A stretch of DNA of 64,000 bases from Abyssicoccus albus (GCF_003815035.1 NZ_RKRK01000002.1:676163-740162); one strand, 5' to 3'. Numbered from the stretch's first letter, positions 1 to 8,723 are shown. Program-made: numbers and translations. Notes: generated from the sequence alone by a model not told the origin.

Positions 1-619
1 TAAAGTTAGACACATGACTAATGACAATTTCATCAGATATACATAATGATTTTTTAACCTTATTTAAATCAATCTTAGGTGTTGAAAACTTCTCTTCATC
101 AACGAAGTTATATATGAGTTCAATATCCTGATTTGGCTTAATGATTGTATCCGTATCTTCTATAAGAGATTGACTCACTGCAGTGACAGCATCTGATTTT
201 TCAATACCAAATTTTATCGCGGGTTTCAATGATGAATCATAACCCAATACAGTAATATCAGTGCCATGCAATGTAGTAACCATCTTTGTATCACGATTTG
301 CCATTGAAATCGCTAAATGACCACAAATTGCATGTGGTACTGCATAATGCATATGAATGATATCTAATTCATATTCTGAAATAACTTCACTAATTTTAGT
401 ACTTAGCGTTAAATCATATGGTGGGTATTGAAATACTGCATAATTATTCACTTCAACTTCATGGACATATATATTATCATTCATCTGATTTAACCTAAAA
501 GGCATTGAGCTCGTTATAAAGTGAACTTCATGACCTCGCTGAGCAAGCTTTTTACCAAGCTCAGTTGCAACAACACCACTACCGCCAATGTTTGGATAAC
601 ATGTAATTCCTATTTTCAT
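1..619 (-). CDS. bshA: BshA, N-acetyl-alpha-D-glucosaminyl L-malate synthase (N-terminal part, cut by window edge)
   Basis: The frame reads from an ATG at 619 and stays open to the window edge, giving about 206 N-terminal residues of a GT-B glycosyltransferase. The start [18 protein letters not shown] is typical of BshA, with the glycine-rich [11 protein letters not shown] loop and a later HMHYAMPHA segment. BshA joins GlcNAc from UDP-GlcNAc to L-malate, the first step of bacillithiol synthesis in the cytosol. It lies 8 bases downstream of mgsA; in Bacillus mgsA-bshB1-bshA is one operon, so the deacetylase gene bshB1 is missing from between them here. Two further bacillithiol-related genes, ypdA and brxB, occur in the window. 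Only the C-terminal half, with the UDP-sugar site, is unseen. Confidence 0.93.
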   Translation of the reverse strand, partial: MKIGITCYPNIGGSGVVATELGKKLAQRGHEVHFITSSMPFRLNQMNDNIYVHEVEVNNYAVFQYPPYDLTLSTKISEVISEYELDIIHMHYAVPHAICGHLAISMANRDTKMVTTLHGTDITVLGYDSSLKPAIKFGIEKSDAVTAVSQSLIEDTDTIIKPNQDIELIYNFVDEEKFSTPKIDLNKVKKSLCISDEIVISHVSNF

Positions 620-627
620 TTGATCAC

Positions 628-1011
628 CTAATTGTTCTTACTCTTTATTTCAGCCAAATGCAACATAACTGCACTGGCTGTTCCTTCATTCGTTGCTAAT
701 GGCACATCATACACATCTGATAATCTTAGTAATGCGGATACATCTGGTTCATGTGGTTGTGCAGTCAATGGGTCACGGAAAAAAATGATACAATCAATAT
801 CTTTATTGGCAACTTTTGCTCCAATTTCTTGATCTCCTCCGAGGGGACCACTTTTAAATCGAGTAACATTTAATGACGTTTCATCCATAATACGTTGTCC
901 TGTTGTACCCGTTGCAAATAAACTATGTGTTTCAAATATGCCAATGTATTGATTAATAAACTTTATTAAATCATCTTTTTTCTTATCGTGAGCGATTAAA
1001 GCAATATTCAT
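628..1011 (-). CDS. mgsA: Methylglyoxal synthase
   Basis: This 127-residue protein converts dihydroxyacetone phosphate to methylglyoxal and phosphate, a bypass that relieves sugar-phosphate stress in the cytosol. The family signature [12 protein letters not shown] is present, with the likely catalytic aspartate at residue 60. The FRDP segment (Asp80), His87 and Asp90 match the other conserved active-site residues of the family. A phosphate-binding TGTTG loop is at residues 34-38. Length is slightly under the usual 130-150. It is 8 bases upstream of bshA on the same strand, as in the Bacillus dapB-mgsA-bshB1-bshA operon. The start is the ATG at 1011, preceded by GAGGTGAT. Confidence 0.96.
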   Translation of the reverse strand: MNIALIAHDKKKDDLIKFINQYIGIFETHSLFATGTTGQRIMDETSLNVTRFKSGPLGGDQEIGAKVANKDIDCIIFFRDPLTAQPHEPDVSALLRLSDVYDVPLATNEGTASAVMLHLAEIKSKNN

Positions 1012-1085
1012 CGTATCACCTCTTTAAGTAATGTGTTTAAATTATAACAAAATTTTATATACACATATATTATTGTGCAATAAAA

Positions 1086-1113
1086 AACACAAAACTATTA
1101 ATAGTTTTGTGTT
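1086..1113 (-). terminator. Perfect 28-base palindromic hairpin after the zinc protease gene
   Basis: A 14-base arm is followed directly by its exact reverse complement. It sits 8 bases past the stop of the 1122-1820 gene. On the minus strand the stem is followed by a run of six T (plus-strand A tract at 1082-1087), which fits an intrinsic terminator. It separates this gene from mgsA-bshA. Confidence 0.8.
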
Positions 1114-1121
1114 AAAAATGA

Positions 1122-1820
1122 CTAATCTTGACTTTTGGCAATTAAAATTAAACGTAATAGTTCTGCAACTGCAACTGCAGCACTTGCAACATACGTCATT
1201 GCGGCAGCTTTCAAAACTTTATTTGCGTGAGAATATTCTTTTTCATTGACAATCTTATGACTTTTAATATACTGCATCGCCCTATGACTTGCATTAAATT
1301 CGACTGGCAATGTGATAATTTGGAAAAGTACACCTAAACTCATTAATCCAATTCCAATCCATAACAACGTTGCACCAAAACTTCCCATCGTATTGTTCAT
1401 GTATGTTAAGAAAATACCAGCCATAATGAATAAATATGAAGCTTGACTACCTAATGAAGCGACTGGAAATAATGCTGTTCTAAAGTTTAAAAAACTATAG
1501 CCTTCTGCATGTTGGATTGCATGACCAATTTCATGAGCAGCAACTGCAGTGCCTGAAACAGATGGCTTGTTGTAGTTATGTGGACTTAATCTCACAACCT
1601 TTGCTCTTGGGTCGTAATGATCTGATAAAAAACCTTGTCCTTGTTCAACACGCACATCTGTGATCCCATGATCGCGTAACATTTGTTCCGCAACTTCTTT
1701 ACCTGTTAATCCACTCGTAGAACGAACACGAGCATATTTATTGAATGTAGATTTAACATTATGACTCGCCCACATAGGGATAAGCATAATAATACCGATA
1801 TAAATTATATACATTAACAT
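1122..1820 (-). CDS. yugP: Membrane zinc metallopeptidase, YugP family
   Basis: A 232-residue integral membrane protein of the neutral zinc metallopeptidase family (PF04298), the family of Bacillus YugP. The HEIGH zinc motif is at residues 96-100, extended as HEIGHAIQH. A membrane segment at the N terminus (about 2-18) and three hydrophobic stretches after the motif place the active site at the membrane. The substrate is unknown in this family. The frame is also open to a GTG nine bases earlier (1829), but GGAGTG lies six bases before the ATG at 1820 and would be coded through by the longer form, so I chose the ATG. It stands alone between hairpins at 1086-1113 and 1865-1905. Confidence 0.88.
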   Translation of the reverse strand: MLMYIIYIGIIMLIPMWASHNVKSTFNKYARVRSTSGLTGKEVAEQMLRDHGITDVRVEQGQGFLSDHYDPRAKVVRLSPHNYNKPSVSGTAVAAHEIGHAIQHAEGYSFLNFRTALFPVASLGSQASYLFIMAGIFLTYMNNTMGSFGATLLWIGIGLMSLGVLFQIITLPVEFNASHRAMQYIKSHKIVNEKEYSHANKVLKAAAMTYVASAAVAVAELLRLILIAKSQD

Positions 1821-1864
1821 GAAATTCACTCCATTTTACTTGATATATATTATATTATATTGTG

Positions 1865-1905
1865 ACAACGAATAATAGTCAAAATTTTTGACCATTATTC
1901 GTTGT
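1865..1905 (-). terminator. Long hairpin overlapping the 3' end of ypjA
   Basis: Arms 1865-1884 and 1886-1905 pair almost perfectly, with one G-U pair on the minus-strand transcript. The stop codon of ypjA (1879-1881) lies inside the stem. No clear T run follows, so it may act as an mRNA 3'-end or processing structure rather than a classical terminator. Confidence 0.5.
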
Positions 1906-2472
1906 GTCATACTTTTTATGACAATAGAAAAATGCAATAACCATTGCAATAAATCCTAATAGTAATGAAATGTAACCAATTATATTAAAATATTCTTCAA
2001 GGACGGGATACTTCGGATAATGACCAATAACGTAATCAATAAAATCATTATGAAAAACCCATAACATAACTAGAAATAATTGACCAAAATTAAAAGAGTA
2101 TCGTGGCAAAAATAATAGCCCTTCAATAGCCATTATAAGATGTGAAATAATCAGCATAGATCCCATTAAAGTGATTTGTTCTAATTCTATAAACATCAAC
2201 AAATTCATAATAACAGCCCATATTCCATACTTAAATAAAGTGATAAATGCTAACAATTCAACTAATCCATTTGCTTTATTAAATAAATACAATATCAATA
2301 CAATACAAAAAAATAAACTTGCAGTCGGTGAATCAGGAACAAAAACCTTAAATATTAAAGGTGTTTCTTTTAATTGCGGAATATACCAAATATATCCATA
2401 TATTGTTCCTAATAAATTTCCGATTAACAATAATGTAAGTAATGGCTTATAAAATAACAGATATCTAGTCAT
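1879..2472 (-). CDS. ypjA: DUF1405 membrane protein, YpjA-like
   Basis: A 197-residue, very hydrophobic protein with about six predicted membrane segments (for example residues 10-30, 52-66, 70-95 and 160-185). It matches the DUF1405 family by its IPQL segment after the first helix and its place directly after qcrC, the position of ypjA in Bacillus. Function is unknown; location suggests a link with the respiratory chain, but this is inference only. A hairpin at 2488-2514 separates it from qcrC, and an AGGAG site lies ahead of its ATG. It could be partly read through from the qcr operon. Confidence 0.8.
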   Translation of the reverse strand: MTRYLLFYKPLLTLLLIGNLLGTIYGYIWYIPQLKETPLIFKVFVPDSPTASLFFCIVLILYLFNKANGLVELLAFITLFKYGIWAVIMNLLMFIELEQITLMGSMLIISHLIMAIEGLLFLPRYSFNFGQLFLVMLWVFHNDFIDYVIGHYPKYPVLEEYFNIIGYISLLLGFIAMVIAFFYCHKKYDTTNNGQKF

Positions 2473-2487
2473 AACGTCTCCTATAAA

Positions 2488-2514
2488 TAAAGACCATCCT
2501 TTGGATGGTCTTTA
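2488..2514 (-). terminator. Hairpin between qcrC and ypjA
   Basis: A perfect 12-base stem (2488-2499 with 2503-2514) with a three-base loop sits 16 bases past the qcrC stop. On the minus strand it is followed by the T-rich CTTTATTTATAGGAG, which runs into the ypjA ribosome-binding site. It could be a terminator or a read-through attenuator that lowers ypjA expression. Confidence 0.65.
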
Positions 2515-2529
2515 AATCTACTAAATATA

Positions 2530-3342
2530 TTAATTTCCCGAGTCTTTAGTTGATGCAGCATCTAATTTATTACCATCGGCATCAGTCTCATTTAAGTCAG
2601 CAATGAATTTCGAAATTTGGTCAATTTCTTCAGCTGATAATGAATCTTTAAATCCAGGCATATCCCCTGATCCATTCTCAACAAATCCTTTAACTGCTTC
2701 AGCAGGCAATTCAGATTTAATTAAGTTAGGTCCAGAACCACCCGTTAATTCACCACCGTGACAACTTGTACAATTGGATTTAATCAACCCAGTGTATACT
2801 TCTGAATCCTTATCTAAATTTGAAAATACAATTTTACCTTGTTGATCTTGTTTCTCCCAATCATGATAAGTAAATGATTCCCATGTTGTATAGAAAATAA
2901 TTGCAACCGACAATATCATTAATCCTGATGCGATTGGTCGTTTATACCATACTCTTGCTTTACCAGTATCAAGCCAAGGCGCAAATAACAAAGCTCCAAA
3001 TGCTAAACCTGGTAATACAATAGCTCCAAATGTATTAAATGGTCCTGAAGCATAAGTATACTTCAAAATTTGGTACAAGAATAAGAAGTACCAGTCTGGT
3101 AATGGTGTATAACCTGTATCACTTGGATCAGCCATACGTTCTAATGGAGCAGGATGTGCAACGGTTAGACACATAAATGCTGTCAAAAATACTGCACCTG
3201 TTATCCATTCTTTTAATAAGAAATCAGGCCAAAAGTCTTCTGTTCTTCCCGGAAATTCTGAGTAATCTCTATTTAACTTTGGTTTTTCGTAATCACGAAT
3301 TCGTGAATCACCAACAAATTTCATACCTTTACCGCGATGCAT
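2530..3342 (-). CDS. qcrC: Menaquinol:cytochrome c reductase cytochrome b/c subunit
   Basis: This 270-residue fusion carries the C-terminal cytochrome b domain (subunit IV type) followed by a cytochrome c domain, the Bacillus-type arrangement. The quinol-site PDWYF (residues 82-86, equivalent to PEWY) lies in the b part, with membrane helices near 48-64, 107-122 and 139-152. The c domain has a CTSCH haem-binding motif at 191-195 and a GDMPGF segment giving the axial methionine at 228. It passes electrons from the Rieske centre towards a cytochrome c oxidase outside the membrane. It is the last gene of qcrA-qcrB-qcrC. Haem attachment would need the resABC system seen at 29-32.5 kb. Confidence 0.96.
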   Translation of the reverse strand: MHRGKGMKFVGDSRIRDYEKPKLNRDYSEFPGRTEDFWPDFLLKEWITGAVFLTAFMCLTVAHPAPLERMADPSDTGYTPLPDWYFLFLYQILKYTYASGPFNTFGAIVLPGLAFGALLFAPWLDTGKARVWYKRPIASGLMILSVAIIFYTTWESFTYHDWEKQDQQGKIVFSNLDKDSEVYTGLIKSNCTSCHGGELTGGSGPNLIKSELPAEAVKGFVENGSGDMPGFKDSLSAEEIDQISKFIADLNETDADGNKLDAASTKDSGN

Positions 3343-3376
3343 TCAATTAACCTCCCTTTTTTATATTCACAATATT

Positions 3377-4051
3377 CTATAATGGTCCAGAAATACCTTG
3401 CTTACGAATCATAATAAAGTGCGCTGCAAGCAATCCAAATAATGCTGCTGGCAAGAAGAATACGTGAATAGCAAAGAAGCGCGTAAGTGTTTGAGCTCCA
3501 ATGATTGCTTCATCTCCTGCTAACAATGTTTTAGCCCATGGCCCAATGATCGGAACACTCTCTGCAATTTGAAGACCTACTTTTGTTGCAAATAATGCTT
3601 TCATATCCCACGGTAGTAAATAACCTGTAAATGCTAAGCCTAACATTACAAAGAAGATTAATACTCCAACAACCCAGTTTAATTCACGTGGTTGCTTATA
3701 ACTTCCTGTAAAGAATACCCTTAGCGTATGTAGAAATAGCATGACGACGACAACACTTGCACCCCAGTGATGCATCCCACGAACAATAACACCGGCTGCA
3801 ACATCATGTTGCAAGTAATAAATAGATTTCCATGCATTAACAATATCTGGTACGTAATACATCGTTAAAAACATACCTGATAAAACTTGAATTACTGTCA
3901 CAAAAAATGTTAACCCACCAAAACAATAAACAAACGCCGAAAAGTGATAAGCAGGGTTAACATGCTCTGGCACTTCGTGATCAGCAATATCTCTCCAAAT
4001 TGGTGTGATATCTAATCGATCATCAACAAAATCGTAAATTTTATTTAGCAT
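3377..4051 (-). CDS. qcrB: Cytochrome b6 subunit of the menaquinol:cytochrome c reductase
   Basis: A 224-residue four-helix cytochrome b6-type protein. Conserved histidines for the two b haems are visible in the MHHWGAS and FLHTLRVF helices and in the IHVFFLP and AAHF helix. The quinol-site WVVGV and YLLPWDMKA segments are present. It oxidises menaquinol and feeds the Rieske protein. Length matches Bacillus QcrB. It lies 16 bases after qcrA and 34 before qcrC in one minus-strand operon. Confidence 0.97.
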   Translation of the reverse strand: MLNKIYDFVDDRLDITPIWRDIADHEVPEHVNPAYHFSAFVYCFGGLTFFVTVIQVLSGMFLTMYYVPDIVNAWKSIYYLQHDVAAGVIVRGMHHWGASVVVVMLFLHTLRVFFTGSYKQPRELNWVVGVLIFFVMLGLAFTGYLLPWDMKALFATKVGLQIAESVPIIGPWAKTLLAGDEAIIGAQTLTRFFAIHVFFLPAALFGLLAAHFIMIRKQGISGPL

Positions 4052-4067
4052 ACTGTTTTACCCTCCT

Positions 4068-4568
4068 TTATACTAATTGGTTCTCACCTTTGGCTCCGAT
4101 AGTTAACATACCGCCTTTTTCGCCAACTTCAAATTGATCTAATGGTGAAATCGGTGGTGTTCCTGCGATATTTTTACCATTCTTTTCATAACGTCCATTA
4201 TGACAAGGACAGAAAAATTGGTCTGGCTGTGACTCGTCTCCAGCCCAAGTAACAGTACATCCTAAGTGCTTACAGATTGGTGAAAGTGCGATGATTTTGT
4301 CACCTTTCTTGTATACCCAAGCAAAATCCGTTACTTCACTTGAATACCAACCATCTTTCTGTTCGTATTTAAAATCTACTTTGGTCGGTGTTTCACCTAA
4401 TTCACTTACTTTAGCACTTGTTTGGATCATTTTTGAATCTGACCCAGTTTGGAATAAAGGATCTACAGCAAAACGACCCATAGGTAAAACCATTGTCGCT
4501 GCCATAAATGAACCTACACCCATTAATGAGTAGTTCAAAAATTGACGTCTTGTGACGCGTTGACTCAT
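4068..4568 (-). CDS. qcrA: Rieske iron-sulfur subunit of the menaquinol:cytochrome c reductase
   Basis: A 166-residue protein with an N-terminal RRQFLN twin-arginine-like segment and one membrane anchor (about residues 10-30), followed by a Rieske domain. The 2Fe-2S ligands are Cys99, His101, Cys120 and His123, and Cys104 and Cys122 would form the usual disulfide. It carries electrons from menaquinol at cytochrome b to the haem c domain of QcrC on the outer face of the membrane. The ATG at 4568 has a GAGGGGGGAATT site upstream. It is the first gene of the qcr operon, 168 bases after ypiF, a gap that holds a likely promoter. Confidence 0.96.
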   Translation of the reverse strand: MSQRVTRRQFLNYSLMGVGSFMAATMVLPMGRFAVDPLFQTGSDSKMIQTSAKVSELGETPTKVDFKYEQKDGWYSSEVTDFAWVYKKGDKIIALSPICKHLGCTVTWAGDESQPDQFFCPCHNGRYEKNGKNIAGTPPISPLDQFEVGEKGGMLTIGAKGENQLV

Positions 4569-4596
4569 ATGAATTCCCCCCTCTAACTCACGTACA

Positions 4597-4602
4597 ATTA
4601 TA
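4597..4602 (-). promoter_or_regulatory. Candidate -10 box of the qcrABC promoter
   Basis: A perfect TATAAT on the minus strand lies 28 bases before the qcrA start. The hexamer 17 bases upstream is a poor -35 match, so an activator may be needed. Further upstream (about 4660-4685) are a TTGTGA half-site and a repeated TGACTTAT/TGACTTTAT pair that could bind one. Inference from the sequence only. Confidence 0.4.
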
Positions 4603-4736
4603 CTATAATATTAATTTCTAGGACATTCTAATTTTAGCCTATTAAATATATTCGGTCAATATAAAGTCATAAATAAGTCACAAAGATTATGATATCTATA
4701 CAACTTTTTATAATTTAACTTGTTTAAATTTAATAT

Positions 4737-5189
4737 TTAATTGTTCCAAATTGATATGAATTGCTTAACAGATGATTTTACTTGTTCTTTGATTAATCCC
4801 TCGTACATTTCTCTATCCATATGTTCAACAGGAAAACTATCCAACAAAGCAACATTGGCTTTATTGATTAATTCTTGATGGTTTGATAATTGTAATAAAT
4901 GATTCATATCAATTTCACTATGTTTAACATAAATAAATATAATATGATTAAAATCGTCAATTTTGATTTTATCAAAAATTGATAACACTCCTTCAAAGTA
5001 TCCAATAGAAGGCAATACAAATAATCTACCTTTCAATTGTTGCTCAACATTTATAATAACATTTTGCAAAATTTCGTAATCATTTGTACTTTGCTCATTT
5101 AATCGCATGTTAAATATTGGAATAATCAATGTGTCGATATATTCTTTTTGCGTTTGAAATTGTTTAATTGATTCTATATCAAAATTCAT
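4737..5189 (-). CDS. ypiF: DUF2487 family protein, YpiF-like
   Basis: A 150-residue soluble protein of unknown function. It fits DUF2487 by size, by the N-terminal YIDTLIIPIF stretch with two acidic patches, and above all by position: ypiA-ypiB-ypiF-qcrABC is the Bacillus order and is repeated here gene for gene. It overlaps the preceding reoY-like gene by four bases, so the two are probably translationally coupled. No membrane segment or catalytic motif is visible. Confidence 0.75.
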   Translation of the reverse strand: MNFDIESIKQFQTQKEYIDTLIIPIFNMRLNEQSTNDYEILQNVIINVEQQLKGRLFVLPSIGYFEGVLSIFDKIKIDDFNHIIFIYVKHSEIDMNHLLQLSNHQELINKANVALLDSFPVEHMDREMYEGLIKEQVKSSVKQFISIWNN

Positions 5190-5998
5190 AAATCCTCCTC
5201 GAAATATTTTATTTGGAGTTCTATAACATTTTTTAGTTGATTTAATTGCAACAAGTCATTGAAATGTCGTTTTTGTAATGCTACATCATATTTGAGCATA
5301 ATGTAATTCAAATAGTCTATTAATAGTTCAATAATATTTTCTTTAAAAATCGTTATGTTTTTCTTATTAACTAATAAAGCTTCTTTTTTTATCATTAAAT
5401 TTATTTGATTATATAAATTGATAATATCAAAAAAAACAACATTTTGCTTATTAATCACTAGCTCATTCAACATACTTATAATGTCTTGACCATTATTCTT
5501 TTCAATATTAAGGTCAACGCCATGGTAATAACACTTAACTTGTCCAATTTCATACTGATGATTAAATATTGATTGAATATGATAATCATCTTGATTTGTT
5601 GAATAGTGATTAAGTCCATTATTAGATAAATCGTTAGATATATGTGTATTTTTATGACCTAAAAAATCGTTGTTATTATGATAAGTGGAATCATTGAATA
5701 ATTGATCCTTTAAAAAGTCGAACTCCAAGTTAATTTGATGGTGAAATTCAGGTTCGACTGTTTCTTTAAAATCGAACAGTTGAATATTCATTAATAATTG
5801 TTCATTATCTTTTAAATAATTTAAAACATGAATAATATCTTTTTGAATTAATACATTACTATTATTATTTGTGTTATTTTCAGTAGTTATTACATGTTTT
5901 GAATTAATAATGCAATCATTGAATAGGTTTAGAATACTTTTGAGAATTTTATGAGACATTATAATACTTATTTTATACATTAAAACCGTCTTCATCAT
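5186..5998 (-). CDS. reoY: Divergent ReoY/YpiB (UPF0302) family protein
   Basis: I recognise this as a divergent YpiB/ReoY protein. The segment HVLNYLKDNEQLLMNIQLF (about 57-75) lines up with the family's ILNYL...LLENVHF motif, and the C-terminal helices, with an LLQLNQLKNV stretch, fit too. The gene lies between ypiA and ypiF as in Bacillus. At 270 residues it is about 90 longer than usual; the extra length is mainly an asparagine- and histidine-rich stretch (about 105-140). ReoY in Listeria and Bacillus promotes ClpCP degradation of MurA and so tunes peptidoglycan synthesis; this role is inferred from the family. The start is uncertain: 5998 lacks a ribosome-binding site, and the ATG at 5980, overlapping the ypiA stop, is equally plausible. 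Confidence 0.6.
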   Translation of the reverse strand: MMKTVLMYKISIIMSHKILKSILNLFNDCIINSKHVITTENNTNNNSNVLIQKDIIHVLNYLKDNEQLLMNIQLFDFKETVEPEFHHQINLEFDFLKDQLFNDSTYHNNNDFLGHKNTHISNDLSNNGLNHYSTNQDDYHIQSIFNHQYEIGQVKCYYHGVDLNIEKNNGQDIISMLNELVINKQNVVFFDIINLYNQINLMIKKEALLVNKKNITIFKENIIELLIDYLNYIMLKYDVALQKRHFNDLLQLNQLKNVIELQIKYFEEDL

Positions 5999-7265
5999 TT
6001 ACAATGAATGAGTGATTAGGATTTAATTTAGATAGCATATTCTTAGCCTTTTGAACATTGTCAGTTTGAGCGATTTCACGCATATAATCAATATAGTCTT
6101 CCAAAAATGATTCATTATCATTCAATACAGAAATTAAATACTCAAAAATTGGTTGAGCAATTTGATCTTTTTCTAATAGTTGAGCAGCTTTTGCGAATAT
6201 CCAGTACACTTCATTAGAAATTAGTTGATTATCATCATTTGTATCAATGAATTGACCATTTTGAATTAAGTTTGAGACATTAAAGTATGACAATAGTTCT
6301 TCATATTCTTCATGATCATAAAGATACTCTACTAATAACTCTTGTGCCTTTAAATAATCTGGTTCTATTGCGAGTGCATCCTTTAATAATTTAATACCAT
6401 CAGAGTTTTTTTGATTTAATAATAATCTTGATACTTTATATTTCATCTCAACATTAAAGTCATTATATTTGATATGTTCGTATCCTACTTTAATCGCTTC
6501 TTGATCGTCATGCTCATTTTCGTATATATCAAATAGTAATTCACTCGCTTGAGTTTGTTCTGGATAATCATTTAATATAGATTCCAATATTTGAATAGCT
6601 TCTTCTTTTAATTCCAATTTATTAAAGACTACTGCTTTTTTTATTAATAATGATTGATCTAAATCATCATTATCAATTTTGTTGAAATATTTAAAACTAG
6701 ATTCAAAATCTCCAACCATATATTCACAATCTGCTATACGCTCATTCACATTTACATCATTAATATAATCCATATCTATATTGATTAATTGCTCATAATA
6801 ACGATTCGCTTCATTAAATAAACCTTCACTATATAATAACTCTGCTTTCGCAAAATGTATTACTGGTTCTTTCGGTGCAAGTTCCATAGCTTTTTCGACT
6901 TTATCAAAACTCACTTCAGGCATATTCATTTGTTGATATAAGTCCGCTTCAATAAGTAATGATTCAGGCGAGGGTTCATAATCATTTAAAATATGAATTG
7001 CTTCATCAAATTTCCCATCTACAATATGGGTGTCGACGAGCATTGCAGTTAAATCTAATTCGTTTGGAAATAATTCTATTGCTTTATTAAGTATCACTTG
7101 CGCTTCGAGTATTAACCCTGCATTGATCAGTTGATCGCAAAGAACGACTAATTGATCAAGTTCTTCTTCATTAATTGTATCTATCGTTTCAATTTGTGTC
7201 TTGACGTAGTCAATTTCACCTAAAAATAACTTATCAATCAGCGTATCTATCTTATTCTCCATCAT
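5973..7265 (-). CDS. ypiA: Tetratricopeptide repeat protein, YpiA-like
   Basis: A 430-residue soluble protein made of helical TPR repeats. Recurrent units such as EAQVILNKAIELFPNELD and KAMELAPKEPVIHFAKAEL have the usual spacing of small and aromatic residues, in about ten units. It is the equivalent of Bacillus YpiA, which together with ReoY takes part in ClpC-dependent control of MurA. It is acidic and has no membrane segment. It overlaps reoY and follows aroA by 33 bases on the same strand. AAGGAG lies just ahead of two adjacent ATG codons (7265 and 7262); the second has better spacing. Confidence 0.85.
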   Translation of the reverse strand: MMENKIDTLIDKLFLGEIDYVKTQIETIDTINEEELDQLVVLCDQLINAGLILEAQVILNKAIELFPNELDLTAMLVDTHIVDGKFDEAIHILNDYEPSPESLLIEADLYQQMNMPEVSFDKVEKAMELAPKEPVIHFAKAELLYSEGLFNEANRYYEQLINIDMDYINDVNVNERIADCEYMVGDFESSFKYFNKIDNDDLDQSLLIKKAVVFNKLELKEEAIQILESILNDYPEQTQASELLFDIYENEHDDQEAIKVGYEHIKYNDFNVEMKYKVSRLLLNQKNSDGIKLLKDALAIEPDYLKAQELLVEYLYDHEEYEELLSYFNVSNLIQNGQFIDTNDDNQLISNEVYWIFAKAAQLLEKDQIAQPIFEYLISVLNDNESFLEDYIDYMREIAQTDNVQKAKNMLSKLNPNHSFIVNDEDGFNV

Positions 7266-7298
7266 AAGCTCCTTTATATTAAAATTATATTTTCTAAG

Positions 7299-8723
7299 TT
7301 ATAGGTCGAATATTTCCTTAAATGTAGGAAATGATGTTTGTATACATTCATCACCAATCACTTGAATTGGCTTATTTACAACTGATGATGCAATATATCC
7401 AGACATTGCGATTCTATGATCATGTTCAGATTGTAATCTATAAATTCCTTCATTGTTCTGTTTATCTTGTTTAATGAAACGTTGGAGTGATGGCTTAATG
7501 GACTTATATTCATTTAAACTTGAATCAGATGACCATTCATTGACATCTGGATTAATTATTAATGTAATATCACCATCACCATTTTTTATCACATCATATG
7601 TCGTGTTCAAGTACTCAAGTAATTCAATGGTTTTTGCAAGTCTGTTCGATTCTTTAACAATTAATTCATTGACATGTTCAATCTTACTTTCACCCTTTGA
7701 TTGACTTAATAGAACTGAAAGAATTGGTATTTCATCAATAATATTAGGTATGTCATTTTTCTGTATTGTAATCCCATGATGATTTGAAGAATATTGTACA
7801 ATAATATTACCAATAGTTTCACCGTGCTCAACTGATATATTTTTTATTGATATGACATCATCGTTATCAATTACTTTATTTATATAATTGATGATTGCAT
7901 TACGAGTAGGATTTAATCCAACCCTATTTAATTCAATGTTAGAGCCTTTATTTAATAAGGCATGTATAATGATAAATGCTGCACTCGATACATCGGATGG
8001 CACTGAATAGGTTAAAGGCAAAAATCGATTTATTGGTTTTACAGTATATTTAAATTGACCATTTACTTTTTCAACTATTACATGATCAGCATATAAATTA
8101 TTGACCATGATTTCTGTATGATTCCTTGTAGCTGCTTGTTGATATAAAGTAACTCCTTGATCATTAAGTAACCCTGCAAAAATTAAAGATGATTTTACTT
8201 GTGCACTCGCTTCTTTAATTTCATAATTTATTGATCGAAGTGATTTACCATATATAGTCATTGGTAGTGTGTACTCATCATCGCCGGAATGATATTGTGC
8301 GTCAATCTTCGCACCCATCAGTTTCAGTGGCTTGATTACTCGTTTCATCGGTCTTTTGGACAATGATTCATCACCAGTGATATGTACGACTAAACCATCA
8401 ATGCTTGCAAATAAACCAGTCAATAGCCTTAAAGAAGTCCCTGAATTCCCTAAATCTATAGTAACTTCTTTATGTTTGAATTCATCAATTCCAGGTGAAG
8501 ATATCACTAAATTGTTATCATCATCAATTTGATAAGTTACACCTAAATCAACAAATGATTGCATTGTTTTCATACAGTCTTCACTTAATAAAGGATTTCT
8601 AATATGACTTTGTCCATTAGCTAAGGCGCTAAAAATAATTGCTCGGTGAGTGATTGACTTATCTCCTGGAATTTTAATTTCACCTTGTAACGGGCTATTA
8701 AGTTGAACGCCACTATTTATCAT
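7299..8723 (-). CDS. aroA: 3-phosphoshikimate 1-carboxyvinyltransferase (EPSP synthase)
   Basis: Joins phosphoenolpyruvate to shikimate 3-phosphate, the sixth step to chorismate, in the cytosol. Visible signatures are PGDKSITHR (residues 19-27), the LGNSGTSLRLLTG phosphate loop, QVKSSLIFAGL, RNHTEIM, PSDVSSAAF, DEIPILSV and the C-terminal HDHRIAMS. All core motifs are intact. At 474 residues it is about 45 longer than the usual 428-432; the extra length lies around residues 375-430, before HDHR. The start overlaps the aroB stop by 11 bases, so aroC-aroB-aroA look like one transcript. Confidence 0.96.
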   Translation of the reverse strand: MINSGVQLNSPLQGEIKIPGDKSITHRAIIFSALANGQSHIRNPLLSEDCMKTMQSFVDLGVTYQIDDDNNLVISSPGIDEFKHKEVTIDLGNSGTSLRLLTGLFASIDGLVVHITGDESLSKRPMKRVIKPLKLMGAKIDAQYHSGDDEYTLPMTIYGKSLRSINYEIKEASAQVKSSLIFAGLLNDQGVTLYQQAATRNHTEIMVNNLYADHVIVEKVNGQFKYTVKPINRFLPLTYSVPSDVSSAAFIIIHALLNKGSNIELNRVGLNPTRNAIINYINKVIDNDDVISIKNISVEHGETIGNIIVQYSSNHHGITIQKNDIPNIIDEIPILSVLLSQSKGESKIEHVNELIVKESNRLAKTIELLEYLNTTYDVIKNGDGDITLIINPDVNEWSSDSSLNEYKSIKPSLQRFIKQDKQNNEGIYRLQSEHDHRIAMSGYIASSVVNKPIQVIGDECIQTSFPTFKEIFDL

